From contig NZ_LMEZ01000008.1 of assembly GCF_001426545.1 (NCBI RefSeq), forward strand, positions 290,889 to 354,888: a stretch of 64,000 bases of DNA, read 5' to 3'. A model generated the notes under the pieces. The model searched no databases and was not told the DNA's origin. It saw nothing but the letters and a program-made list of their open reading frames with translations. Of the stretch, positions 1-8,198 are shown in pieces (position 1 is the first letter of the stretch; every line of letters starts with the position of its first letter). Made by a program: the position numbers and the translations under genes. The DNA comes from Mycobacterium sp. Root135 (GTDB taxonomy: Bacteria > Actinomycetota > Actinomycetes > Mycobacteriales > Mycobacteriaceae).

Positions 1-164
1 TCCACCATCGAGGCGCCTGCCACCACCGGCGCCGCCTCGCCCGTCGGCCAGCCGAGGAAGAACACCGGAATCGTGACGTAGCCCTCCCGGCCAAGCGGCT
101 GGACGGCGTTGGCGGCGTTGAGCAGTTCGGCGACGGAGCGCAGCAGTGGGTGCCTACGTCGCAT
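1..164 (-). CDS. Partial LipO-like alpha/beta hydrolase (N-terminus only)
   Basis: Only the first 54 codons lie in the window; the gene continues off the left edge. The ATG at 164-162 overlaps the fadD12-like stop codon by 11 bases, which points to translational coupling in one operon. The visible N-terminus (MRRRHPLLRSVAELLNAANA...) resembles the start of the mycobacterial LipO family (Rv1426c), which follows fadD12 in M. tuberculosis in the same order. No catalytic residues are visible in this fragment, so the esterase role is inferred from order and N-terminal similarity. Confidence 0.6.
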   Translation of the reverse strand, partial: MRRRHPLLRSVAELLNAANAVQPLGREGYVTIPVFFLGWPTGEAAPVVAGASMV

Positions 165-1788
165 TGCCGTCCGTTTCGAGAAGCGTGTGGAGATCACGAC
201 GAACGATCTTGCCCGTACTGCCACGCGGCAAACTCTCCAGGACTGTGATGCTGCGCGGCACCTTGTAGTTCGCGAGGTTCTTCTTGACGTGTGCCTTGAG
301 GTCGTCCGGCGTCGCCGACCCGTCGGTCAGCACCACGAAGGCCGCGAGTCGTTGCCCGAACTCCGCGTCGTCGACGCCGAGGACGGAGGCCTCCACGACC
401 GCCGGATGCGCTGCGAGGACCTTCTCCACCTCGATGGGGTAGACGTTCTCGCCGCCGGAGACGATCATCTCGTCGTCGCGGCCGACGACGAAGAGGCGAC
501 CGTTGGCGTCGAGGTACCCGACGTCGCCGCTGGACATGTAGTCGCCCTCGAAGTCCTTCGTGGCACCTGAGGTGTAGCCGTCGAACTGCGTGGAGTTGCG
601 CACGAAGATGGTGCCGACCTCACCGGTGGGCACTTCCTGACGCTCGGCGTCGAGGATGCGAATGTCGGTGCCCTCTGCGGGTTTTCCCGCGGTGTCCGGC
701 GCGGCACGCAGGTCGGCGGGCGTCGCGGTGGCGATCATTCCCGCCTCGGTGGCGTTGTAGTTGTTGTAGACGACGTCGCCGAAGCGGTCCATGAAAGCGG
801 TCACCACGTCGGGATTCATCCGGGAACCCGACGCTGCCGCGAACCGCAGTGAGCGCCCGCTGTAGCGCGAGAGCACGTCCTCGGGCAACGCCATGATGCG
901 GTCGAACATCACTGGGACGACGCATAATCCGGTTGCCTGATGGCGGTCGACGAGCTTCAGCGTCGCTTCGGGGTCGAACTTGCGCCGGGTGACGATGGTG
1001 CACGCCATCATCGCGGAGAACGCCAGCTGCGCGAAACCCCAGGCGTGGAACATCGGGGCCACCACGACGGTGACCTCCTCGGTCCGCCAAGGTGTGCGGT
1101 CCAGAATGCCCTTGAGCGTCTGTGGGCTGCCGCCAGAATGGCTGGCGCCCTTCGGGGTTCCCGTCGTGCCAGAGGTCAGCAGGATCACCTTGGACTTGGT
1201 GCTCGCCCGTTTCGGCTGCTTGCCGTAGTGCTCGCCGATCATCGTCTCGACCGACAGGTCGTGGTCGTGGCCGTCGCGCCACGCGACGATCCGCACCGCG
1301 TCGGGGCGCTCGGCCAAGGCCTGCTCGACGGTCGGGGTGAACTCCTCGTCGTAGACGACGGCGTCCACCCCCTCGCGCGAAACGACCTCGGCGAGAGCGG
1401 GTCCCGCGAAGGACGTGTTGAGCAGCAGCACGTCGGCGCCGATGCGGTTGGCGGCGATCAGCGACTCGACGAAGCCGCGGTGGTTGCGCGCCATGATGCC
1501 GATCGTCTGCGGCGCGCCGCCCGGCAGCGCCTGAAGTGCGGCGGCGAAGGCGTCGGCCCGCTGGTCGACGTCACGCCACGTCAGGGTGCCGATCTCGTCG
1601 ACGAGGGCGGGCCGGTCGGGACAGCGCTGGGCGGCACTGGCGAAACCCGATGTGATGCCCATGTTCTCGCGCGCCATGGCGGCGCCGATGCGCAGGTACT
1701 TGTCGGGACGCAGGGGCGCGATGACACCCGCGCGCGCCATCGTCGACAGCAGGCCGAGGGTGTTGGTGAGCGGGTCGGTCAGCGCCAT
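154..1788 (-). CDS. fadD12: Long-chain fatty-acyl-CoA ligase, FadD12-like
   Basis: A 544-aa acyl-activating enzyme that forms an acyl-adenylate from a fatty acid and ATP and then the CoA thioester. The AMP-binding P-loop LLTSGTTGTPKG lies near residue 205, the YNATEAG motif near 345, and the hinge and C-terminal signatures GRDDEMIVSGGENVYP and PRGSTGK supply the catalytic lysine. Length and motifs fit the FadD family. It sits 5 bases after the acyltransferase gene and overlaps the lipO-like gene, so the three form one minus-strand operon in the order known for Rv1428c-Rv1427c-Rv1426c. A candidate KstR operator upstream of the operon suggests sterol-responsive control. The exact substrate cannot be read from sequence. 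Confidence 0.9.
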   Translation of the reverse strand: MALTDPLTNTLGLLSTMARAGVIAPLRPDKYLRIGAAMARENMGITSGFASAAQRCPDRPALVDEIGTLTWRDVDQRADAFAAALQALPGGAPQTIGIMARNHRGFVESLIAANRIGADVLLLNTSFAGPALAEVVSREGVDAVVYDEEFTPTVEQALAERPDAVRIVAWRDGHDHDLSVETMIGEHYGKQPKRASTKSKVILLTSGTTGTPKGASHSGGSPQTLKGILDRTPWRTEEVTVVVAPMFHAWGFAQLAFSAMMACTIVTRRKFDPEATLKLVDRHQATGLCVVPVMFDRIMALPEDVLSRYSGRSLRFAAASGSRMNPDVVTAFMDRFGDVVYNNYNATEAGMIATATPADLRAAPDTAGKPAEGTDIRILDAERQEVPTGEVGTIFVRNSTQFDGYTSGATKDFEGDYMSSGDVGYLDANGRLFVVGRDDEMIVSGGENVYPIEVEKVLAAHPAVVEASVLGVDDAEFGQRLAAFVVLTDGSATPDDLKAHVKKNLANYKVPRSITVLESLPRGSTGKIVRRDLHTLLETDGNAT

Positions 1789-1793
1789 GGGCG

Positions 1794-2615
1794 TCAGCCC
1801 AGCACGGGAAGTCGGCGTTGCTTGGCCAACGCGTCGAGTGCCTGCTGCATGACCTGACGGACGTGCGCGTCGACTTCGTCCACGTCGGGATCGTCGCCGA
1901 ACAGGGCGACGACGTCGATCGGCGGCAGCACCTGCGTGACGATCTTCGTCGGCAGCGGCACGTTGACCGGCAGCACCGCCGAGAGTCCGAACGGGAAGCC
2001 GAAGGAGATCGGCAGGATCTTGACGCGCAGCAACTTGTCGAGTCGCAGCGCCTTGGCCATTCCCTCGCCGCGGGACAGGAACAGTTGCGCCTCCTGGCCC
2101 CCGATCGACACCGACGGCACGATCGGCACCCCGGCGTTGACGGCGGCGCGCACGTAGCCGGTGCGGCCGGCGAAGTCGATCTTGCTCTCGGACCGCGTCG
2201 GGCGGTAGACGTCGTAGTCGCCGCCGGGGAAGACGACCACCACGCCACCCGAGCGCAGCGCTTCGTCGGCGTTCTCGTGGTTGGCGGGGATGAAGCCGGT
2301 CTTGCGGAAGAAGTCGCCGGTCGGGCCGGTGAAGATGATGTCGTGGCTCAGCGTGTACACCGGGCGGTCGAACCCGAACTTCTCGTAGAAGCCCGTCGCG
2401 AACACCGGGACGTCCATCGCGAACAGCCCACCCGAGTGGTTGCCGACCACCAGGGCGCCGCCCTTGGGGAAGTCATCGAGGCCGCGCACTTCGGCGCGGT
2501 GGTAGCCCTTGATGAGCGGACGGAGGATGCCCATCACGCGTTCGGTGAGGCCCGGGTCCCACTTCGTGACGGCGGTGGGTTCGATGTCGACCGGATCGGT
2601 GTCGTTCGCGTTCAC
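1794..2615 (-). CDS. PlsC/DGAT-type acyltransferase (Rv1428c-like)
   Basis: A 273-aa protein of the lysophospholipid/glycerolipid acyltransferase superfamily. The first acyltransferase block appears as GGALVVGNHSGGLFAMDVP, with the histidine and a downstream aspartate, and the second block as the FPGGDYDVYRPT region near residue 130, where such enzymes bind the acceptor phosphate. The start is a GTG at 2615. It is the first gene of the operon with the fadD12-like gene, so it probably transfers the acyl-CoA made by its neighbour to a lipid acceptor. No signal peptide or clear membrane helix is seen. The acceptor is unknown; the family assignment is firm, the reaction inferred. Confidence 0.85.
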   Translation of the reverse strand: MNANDTDPVDIEPTAVTKWDPGLTERVMGILRPLIKGYHRAEVRGLDDFPKGGALVVGNHSGGLFAMDVPVFATGFYEKFGFDRPVYTLSHDIIFTGPTGDFFRKTGFIPANHENADEALRSGGVVVVFPGGDYDVYRPTRSESKIDFAGRTGYVRAAVNAGVPIVPSVSIGGQEAQLFLSRGEGMAKALRLDKLLRVKILPISFGFPFGLSAVLPVNVPLPTKIVTQVLPPIDVVALFGDDPDVDEVDAHVRQVMQQALDALAKQRRLPVLG

Positions 2616-2634
2616 GAGTGCTCCCTGCGGAAAG

Positions 2635-2648
2635 TGGAACGTGTTCTA
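2635..2648. promoter_or_regulatory. Candidate KstR operator upstream of acyltransferase-fadD12-lipO operon
   Basis: TGGAACGTGTTCTA fits the KstR palindrome form TnnAACnnGTTnnA exactly and lies 20-33 bases before the GTG start of the acyltransferase gene. KstR is the cholesterol-catabolism repressor of mycobacteria. A second half-site GTTCCA at 2649-2654 makes a wider inverted repeat with TGGAAC at 2635-2640. Binding is inferred from the motif. Confidence 0.6.
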
Positions 2649-2687
2649 GTTCCAGGTTACCCGGGGCACCCTCGGACGCGGTAATCC

Positions 2688-3185
2688 TCAGACGGACGCG
2701 ATGAACTCCGTGGTGTAGAACTCGGCGGGGACCTGCCGGTATGGCGACGGCCGCTCGAGAACCACCCAGGCACCGGTGGCGCCGCTCGCGACGGGGCCGC
2801 CGAACGTCGTCGAGCCGCCGCCGACCGCGTCGGTCTGCAGCGTGCCGGTCACCACGCCCGGCGCGCCAGGGCCGCATCCGAGCGACGGTCGAGGCATCTG
2901 GATCACCCGAACGTCGTACCGTGTGTTCGGCACGGCGGTGGCCACGTCGACAGTCGCGACGAGCATGCCGGAGCCGTCGGTGCGGACGTGCGCGACGGGT
3001 CGCGCGTCGCCCACCGCGGCGACCGACTTCAACTTCGAGAAGTCACACGCGCGCCACTGACCGGACATCGGCATCGGCGAGCTCGCCGTTCCTGGGGCTG
3101 CGCCTGCAGGCGGGGTGGTCACCATCGCCGAGGTCACGAGGGCCGTCGCGACGGCGAACCATGTCGTCGGCGTCAATTTCATCAT
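2688..3185 (-). CDS. Secreted hypothetical protein
   Basis: A 165-aa protein with a clear Sec signal peptide: MMKL, a hydrophobic core to about residue 22 and an AGA-A cleavage region near residues 27-30. The mature part is about 135 residues with two cysteines (in RACDF and LGCGPG) that could form a disulfide, and reads like a small beta-rich exported domain. No catalytic motif or named family is recognised. It is divergent from nat across 42 bases and is followed, after a 72-base gap holding the KstR-like site, by the acyltransferase operon on the same strand. Confidence 0.75.
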   Translation of the reverse strand: MMKLTPTTWFAVATALVTSAMVTTPPAGAAPGTASSPMPMSGQWRACDFSKLKSVAAVGDARPVAHVRTDGSGMLVATVDVATAVPNTRYDVRVIQMPRPSLGCGPGAPGVVTGTLQTDAVGGGSTTFGGPVASGATGAWVVLERPSPYRQVPAEFYTTEFIASV

Positions 3186-3227
3186 GACTCACCATAGTTC
3201 CGGTCGACGGAAGTGCAGCATGTAGTC

Positions 3228-4061
3228 ATGACAGACGTCGACCTGACCGCCTACTTCGCCCGGATCGGATATCGCGGACCCGCGGACCCGACCGGCGACG
3301 TGCTTGCCGAGCTCGTCGCCGCCCACAACAGGTCGATCCCCTTCGAGAACCTCGACCCCGTCTTCGGGGTGCCGGTCTTCGACCTGGGTGCCGATGCCCT
3401 GGTCGACAAGCTGGTGCACCGGCGCCGCGGCGGCTACTGCTACGAGCACAACGGCCTACTGGGCTACGTCCTCGAACGGCTCGGCTACGGCGTGGACCGG
3501 TACGCCGGGCGCGTGGTGTGGATGAGCGAACCGGGTGGCCCTCTGCCAGCCCGGACGCACCAGGTGCTCGCGGTGACGGTGCCCGGCGTCGCGGGGCATT
3601 GGCTGGTGGACGTCGGATTCGGCGGTCAGACGCTGACCTCTCCGATCGACCTGACGGTGGGCGTGGAGCAACCGACCCGACACGAGCCCTACCGCCTGAC
3701 CGAGGGCACCGAGGGACTGGTGCTGCAGGCGCAGGTGCGTGGGACGTGGCAGGCGCTCTACGAGTTCACCGAGAAGCCGCAGCCGCGAATCGATCTCGAA
3801 GTCGGCAGTTGGTACGTCTCGACCCACCCCACGTCGCACTTCGTCACGGGCTTGACCGCGGCCCTGGTGACCGACGACGCGCGATGGAACCTACGCGGCC
3901 GCAACCTCGCCGTTCATCGGGCCGGGGGGACGGAGAAGACCCGCTTCGACACCGCCGATCAGGTCGTCGACGCGCTGACCAACGCCTTCGGCATAGATCT
4001 GTCCGACGTGGCGGCCCCTGATGTGGTGCTGACCAGGGTGGGCCAGCTTCTCGACGCCTAG
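3228..4061 (+). CDS. nat: Arylamine N-acetyltransferase
   Basis: A 277-aa cytoplasmic enzyme that moves acetyl or propionyl groups from CoA to arylamines such as isoniazid. The cysteine-protease-like triad is visible as Cys71 (RRGGYCYEHN), His111 (RTHQVLAV) and Asp128 (LVDVGFGG), one position from the Cys70/His110/Asp127 numbering of the M. smegmatis enzyme. The start is placed at the ATG at 3228 because the protein then aligns with the family N-terminus; a GTG at 3213 would add five residues. It stands alone, not in a cholesterol (hsa) operon as in M. tuberculosis, and its stop overlaps the convergent fadE stop by three bases. Confidence 0.95.
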   Translation: MTDVDLTAYFARIGYRGPADPTGDVLAELVAAHNRSIPFENLDPVFGVPVFDLGADALVDKLVHRRRGGYCYEHNGLLGYVLERLGYGVDRYAGRVVWMSEPGGPLPARTHQVLAVTVPGVAGHWLVDVGFGGQTLTSPIDLTVGVEQPTRHEPYRLTEGTEGLVLQAQVRGTWQALYEFTEKPQPRIDLEVGSWYVSTHPTSHFVTGLTAALVTDDARWNLRGRNLAVHRAGGTEKTRFDTADQVVDALTNAFGIDLSDVAAPDVVLTRVGQLLDA

Positions 4062-5089
4062 GTGCGCGGGGGAGGGCCGACGACGACCGTCCACGGATCG
4101 TCGGCCGCCAGCGCCATCCGACCGAGGCGGGTGGCATGCCAACCCGTGGAGCCGAACTCGTCGGCCCAGCTGCGCGCTCGCATGGTCGCCAACCACAGCT
4201 GGTGTTCCAGCGTCACGCCGATGGCGCCGTGCAGCTGGTGGGCGATCGTGGTGACCGGGGCGACGGCACGGCCCACCGCGACCTTCGCCGCCGTCACCGC
4301 GTAATCTGCCTCGGGGCTGTCGAAGCCATGGTCGAGGGCCGCGAACGTCGCTAAATTCGTTGCTGCTCGGCTTGTTTCGACCTCGCCAAGGAGGTTCGCC
4401 ATCGAATGCTGCACGGCCTGAAACGTTGCGAGGGGGCGGCCGAACTGGACGCGCTCGCCGATGTGGGCGGCGGTGAGCCGCGCAGCCACGTCGAAGGCGC
4501 CGACGATCTGGACGCACCGCGCCCACGCGCCTCGCCGCACCAATTCGTCTGCGACACCGGGGGAGAGCCGGACGACGTCGGTCGACGAGAGATCGAACGA
4601 CACGTCCCCGCGCGGCTCGCCTGCCAGATTGTGCGTCGAGGTGGTCGACCCCGGGTCGAGCACCGCGGCGAAGGTGGCGTCGGCCGAGCGGGCGGCGAGC
4701 ACCACCGGCCCCGCGTCGGGCCACGGCACGTCGCGCGCGGTGCCCATGACTCGATCACCGCTGGGGTCGACGTCGGCGATCGCCACCGTGAGAGGACCGT
4801 CGGCGGGGACCGTCAGGTCCGCCTGTCCAGCCAACCACGTTGCGAGGAGGTCGGTTTCGGCGACGGGCACGGCCGCCGCGTAACGGGCCAACCCGCCGAG
4901 TACGACCGCGGCGTCGGCGGGATCCGCGCCCTGCTCGGTCGTCAACCGGGTCAGTCCCGAGCTCTCCAAGACCTGCCACAGGTCGGAGTCGAAGCGTTCC
5001 GGCAACCCGTGCCGGCCCACCCGCGCGTCGAACGAGCGGCGGCCGATCTCGTCGACGAGCGCTGTGAGTTCGTCGTTCACGTCGTTCAC
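4058..5089 (-). CDS. Acyl-CoA dehydrogenase, small partner subunit (FadE-like)
   Basis: A 343-aa acyl-CoA dehydrogenase-family protein. The C-terminal helical part is recognisable in IGERVQFGRPLATFQAVQHS and HQLHGAIGVTLEHQLWL, typical of the shorter, divergent member of paired FadE enzymes. The start is the GTG at 5089, which overlaps the upstream fadE stop (TGA, 5088-5086) as GTGA; the reading frame stays open far upstream but only as antisense shadow. Tight coupling with the 387-aa FadE suggests a heteromeric complex like the sterol side-chain dehydrogenases ChsE. The substrate is not evident. Confidence 0.85.
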   Translation of the reverse strand: MNDVNDELTALVDEIGRRSFDARVGRHGLPERFDSDLWQVLESSGLTRLTTEQGADPADAAVVLGGLARYAAAVPVAETDLLATWLAGQADLTVPADGPLTVAIADVDPSGDRVMGTARDVPWPDAGPVVLAARSADATFAAVLDPGSTTSTHNLAGEPRGDVSFDLSSTDVVRLSPGVADELVRRGAWARCVQIVGAFDVAARLTAAHIGERVQFGRPLATFQAVQHSMANLLGEVETSRAATNLATFAALDHGFDSPEADYAVTAAKVAVGRAVAPVTTIAHQLHGAIGVTLEHQLWLATMRARSWADEFGSTGWHATRLGRMALAADDPWTVVVGPPPRT

Positions 5090-6249
5090 GTCGTCCTCGC
5101 CCCTCGCGCCACGATGCCGCGGAGTACCTCGTTGGTGCCGCCGCGGAGCGTGAACAGCGGCGAATGCACTCTGGCGACGGTCAACATCGCGCGCAGCCGC
5201 GCGCCCTCGGGTCCGTCGACTCCGTCGATCAGGTCGGCGGCGAGTTCCACCGAATCCTGTTCGAACCGGGTGCCCAGGTCCTTGACCATCGCCGCCCGGG
5301 TGTTGGCGTCCTCGCCGGCGGTGAGCGCGCGGGCCACCGACACCGACATCTGCCGCAGCGCGATCATCCGCCCGACGATGTCGCCGACCGCGGCGGCGGT
5401 CCGGTCGTCGACGTCCTTGCGGCCCAATGCCTTGACGACCTCGAACAGCATCGTGGCCGTGGACAGAATGCGTTCGGGGCCACTGCGTTCGAACCCCAAC
5501 TCGGAGGTGACCTGGTGCCACCCCGCACCGATCTCGCCGAGCACGTCGCCGTCGGTGAGCCGGACGTCGTCGAACTGCACCTCGTTGAAGTGATGCTCGC
5601 CGTTCATCAGGACGATGGGGCTGATCGTGATCCCCGGCAGGTCGGTCGGCACGACGAATTGACTGAAGCCGGCGTGCCGATGCTCGGGATCCAGCGGGCT
5701 GGTGCGGGCCAGCACGACGATCTGGTGTGCCAGGTGTGCGCCGCTGGTCCACACCTTCGTACCGTTGAGACGCCAGCCGTCGTCGGTTCGCGTCGCCCGG
5801 GACTGGACGGCCGCGAGATCCGAGCCTGCGCCGTGTTCGCTCATGCCGATCGACGAGTACAGCCGCCCCGCGGCGATCCGCGGCAGCAGGCGGCGACGCT
5901 GCTCCTCGGTCCCGTACGCCAACAGGCCGGGGGCGACCTGACGGTCGGCGATCCAGTGCGCCCCGACAGGTGCGCCGTGGGCCAGCAGCTCCTCGGTGAC
6001 GACGTAGCGATGCAGGTAACCGGTGCCGTCGGCCGGTGCGCGCCCGCCGTATTCGGTCGGGATGGTCAGCCCGATGAAGCCGGCCTCGGCGAGCCTGGTG
6101 CTGAAGTCGGTGTCCCAGCTGGACAACCAACAGTCCACCGCGGGTGTCCACCCGAAGGTCTCCCGATCGGCGGCAAGGAACGCCCGGACTGCCGAGCGGA
6201 GCCCGGCCAGTTCGGCGTCGTCGGCACGCAACGCTGCGAATTCGCTCAC
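5086..6249 (-). CDS. Acyl-CoA dehydrogenase (FadE-like)
   Basis: A 387-aa FAD-dependent acyl-CoA dehydrogenase that would introduce an alpha,beta double bond into an acyl-CoA. Flavin and substrate-binding signatures are seen: SSIGMSEHGAGSDLAAVQSR in the middle domain, WRLNGTKVWTSGAHLA, and the C-terminal LRGGTNEVLRGIVARG. Length is normal for the family. It is the first gene of a two-gene operon; its stop codon overlaps the start of the smaller FadE. It is divergent from the AraC-type regulator at 6323, 73 bases away. The chemical class of the substrate (fatty acid or sterol side chain) is open. Confidence 0.9.
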   Translation of the reverse strand: MSEFAALRADDAELAGLRSAVRAFLAADRETFGWTPAVDCWLSSWDTDFSTRLAEAGFIGLTIPTEYGGRAPADGTGYLHRYVVTEELLAHGAPVGAHWIADRQVAPGLLAYGTEEQRRRLLPRIAAGRLYSSIGMSEHGAGSDLAAVQSRATRTDDGWRLNGTKVWTSGAHLAHQIVVLARTSPLDPEHRHAGFSQFVVPTDLPGITISPIVLMNGEHHFNEVQFDDVRLTDGDVLGEIGAGWHQVTSELGFERSGPERILSTATMLFEVVKALGRKDVDDRTAAAVGDIVGRMIALRQMSVSVARALTAGEDANTRAAMVKDLGTRFEQDSVELAADLIDGVDGPEGARLRAMLTVARVHSPLFTLRGGTNEVLRGIVARGARTT

Positions 6250-6322
6250 TGGACAGCCGAGTGTAGTGCGGTGGCAGAGCAGGAATCGTCATGTCGCTTG
6301 CCGAGCGGCGCGGCCATACTCG

Positions 6323-7255
6323 ATGACTGTGAGCGACGTGCCGGACCAACCCCCCTGCCAGGGACGACGCGACCGACTGCGCGAGCTCCTCGACGCCGTG
6401 GTCGACGGTGACAACACCGACGTCGCCGAGATGGCGCGGCGAAGCCACTCGTCGGAGTTTCACTTCTCCCGACAGGTCAGCCGCCTCGCCGGTGAGCCGC
6501 CCGCCGCGATACGGCGTCGGGTGATGCTCGAACGTGCCGCATGGCGACTGCAGCGCGGGGAAGGCGTTGCCGCGGTGGCCGCCGAGGAAGGCTGGTCGTC
6601 ACCGGAGGTGTTCTCGCGTGCCTTCCGACGTTCGTTCGGCGTGCCCCCGTCGCGAGCCGCGGAGGTGGAGTTCCGATTGGCCGCACCCAACGGTCTGCAC
6701 TTCCATCCACCGGAGTCGTTGTGGTTGACCAGCGTCGAGGACGCCGTCACGCCCGAGGTGTCCCAGTTGATGGTGGCCCACGACGTGGCCGACACGGCGT
6801 ACCTGATCGAAACGGCCGGCCAACTGATTGAAGACCAATGGCAAGAGCATGTTTCGCCGGGGCAGACGGTGCTCGACTGGGACGGCCCGGAACCCAGCGT
6901 CGGCGCCGTGCTCGGTGCCGCCGTCTGGACGAAGGAGGTGTGGCTCGCCAGCATCGAGGGCCGCGACCAACCCCGTCGCCCCGAGATGCGCACGGCGGCA
7001 ACGCTTGCCGTCGACCACGCCGCCATCGCGACGCGTTGGACGGCGATGGTCGCCGACCACGCCGAACGGGGACGGTTGGGCGACACCGTCATCGACGCGC
7101 TGTGCGATCCGCCCGAGTCGTTTCAGCTCTACGGCATCGTCGCTCACGTACTGGTCTATTCGGCGCATCGGCGGGAGCTGACCCGGTCGATGCTCAACCG
7201 GCACGGCGTGTTTGCAGGCACGGGTGACCCATTGGATTGGATGAGGAGGAGTTGA
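6323..7255 (+). CDS. AraC-family transcriptional regulator with DinB-like C-terminal domain
   Basis: A 310-aa protein. Residues about 20-115 form an AraC-type double helix-turn-helix: two helices around EMARRSHSSEFHFSRQVSR, then VAAVAAEEGWSSPEVFSRAF and the closing FGVPPS. The remaining two thirds is helical with conserved-looking histidines (VDHAAIATRWTAMVADH and LVYSAHRRELT), as in DinB-like domains fused to AraC HTHs. The ATG at 6323 was chosen because the longer open frame upstream is antisense to fadE. The next gene starts 1 base after its stop, so the two are co-transcribed. The ligand is unknown; it may control the adjacent RibD-C reductase. Confidence 0.85.
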   Translation: MTVSDVPDQPPCQGRRDRLRELLDAVVDGDNTDVAEMARRSHSSEFHFSRQVSRLAGEPPAAIRRRVMLERAAWRLQRGEGVAAVAAEEGWSSPEVFSRAFRRSFGVPPSRAAEVEFRLAAPNGLHFHPPESLWLTSVEDAVTPEVSQLMVAHDVADTAYLIETAGQLIEDQWQEHVSPGQTVLDWDGPEPSVGAVLGAAVWTKEVWLASIEGRDQPRRPEMRTAATLAVDHAAIATRWTAMVADHAERGRLGDTVIDALCDPPESFQLYGIVAHVLVYSAHRRELTRSMLNRHGVFAGTGDPLDWMRRS

Positions 7256-7256
7256 C

Positions 7257-7793
7257 ATGGCAACCGTGTACTACACCGCGTCGAGCTTGGACGGGTTCGT
7301 CGTCGACGACGAGAACAGCCTTGACTGGCTGACCTCGCGCGCCGTCGACCCCACGGGCGCCTTCGGGTACGAGGCCTTCGCCGACGGTGTCGGAGCGATC
7401 GTCATGGGTGCGTCGACCTACGAGTGGCTGCTGGTGAACCAACCCGGGGACTGGATGTACGACCAGCCGAGCTGGGTGCTCACGCATCGGCCCGAGATCG
7501 TGGCCGACGGCCACCCCGTGACGACGTTCGCCGGTGACGTCGTGGACCTGCACCCCGAGTTGGTGGCGGCCGCGGCGGACAGGGACGTGTGGGTGCTTGG
7601 CGGCGGCGACGTCGCCGCGCAGTTCGCCGCCGCGGGACTCGTCGACGAGATGATCGTGTCGTATGCGCCGTGCTCGCTTGGAACGGGTGCGCGCGTGCTG
7701 CCGCTGCGTTCGGAGTGGTCGTTGCGGGAGGTCGGCCGCAACGCCGACTTCGTCTGTGCGCGATGGGCAGTGTCGGAGCGGGGCGGCGGCTAG
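7257..7793 (+). CDS. RibD C-terminal/dihydrofolate reductase-fold protein
   Basis: A 178-aa protein of the RibD-C family of NADPH-dependent reductases with a DHFR fold. The family N-terminus VYYTASSLDGFVVDDENSLDWL, the GAIVMGASTYEWLL block and the nucleotide-binding DVWVLGGGDVAAQFAAAGLVDEM stretch are all present. Length is typical for the single-domain form. The ATG lies behind a strong ribosome site (AGGAGG) within the end of the regulator gene. Such proteins are often linked to redox metabolism or weak antifolate tolerance; the true substrate is not known. Confidence 0.85.
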   Translation: MATVYYTASSLDGFVVDDENSLDWLTSRAVDPTGAFGYEAFADGVGAIVMGASTYEWLLVNQPGDWMYDQPSWVLTHRPEIVADGHPVTTFAGDVVDLHPELVAAAADRDVWVLGGGDVAAQFAAAGLVDEMIVSYAPCSLGTGARVLPLRSEWSLREVGRNADFVCARWAVSERGGG

Positions 7794-7823
7794 ATTCAAG
7801 GGCGCGATCGGTGGGAGGTGACG

Positions 7824-8198
7824 ATGCAGCAGCGAGGGTTTGGCGATCTCGAGGCGACGGTGATGGACCGCGTCTGGGCGCGCGAGGACGGCGTCACCGT
7901 CCGCGACGTGTTCGACGAGCTCACCGGCACCCGTCAAATCGCTTACACGACGGTGCTTTCCACGATGGACAATCTGCACCGCAAGGGCTGGGTGCGACGG
8001 GACCGCCAGGGCAAGGCGTACCGGTACTGGCCGACGATGACGCGCGAGGAACGCTCGGCGAACCTGATGCGGGCGGCGTTCAGTGCGGGCGGCGACACCG
8101 AGGCGGTGCTGGCGTTCTTCGTCGGACAGATGACGGCTGAGGAGTCGGCCCAGTTGAGGGCGGCGCTGCGGCACGGCGGGTCCGGGCGTCGCACGTGA
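7824..8198 (+). CDS. BlaI/MecI/CopY-family repressor
   Basis: A 124-aa winged-helix repressor of the BlaI/MecI family. The family signature is plain: FGDLEATVMDRVWAREDGVTV, then IAYTTVLSTMDNLHRKGWV, the recognition helix and wing. The ATG at 7824 is preferred over a GTG at 7818 because GGGAGG at 7813-7818 is well spaced for it. The stop overlaps the next start (GTGA), coupling it to the M56 peptidase gene. M. tuberculosis has a similar pair, Rv1846c (BlaI) and Rv1845c, in which signalling by the peptidase relieves repression of blaC. A likely target is the DsbA/serine-hydrolase pair just downstream. Confidence 0.9.
   Translation: MQQRGFGDLEATVMDRVWAREDGVTVRDVFDELTGTRQIAYTTVLSTMDNLHRKGWVRRDRQGKAYRYWPTMTREERSANLMRAAFSAGGDTEAVLAFFVGQMTAEESAQLRAALRHGGSGRRT

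Noticed and set aside
4058..6463. An 801-codon frame as a single large protein
   Set aside because: Only the last 343 residues are a real dehydrogenase; the first part is an arginine-rich out-of-frame copy of the neighbouring fadE.
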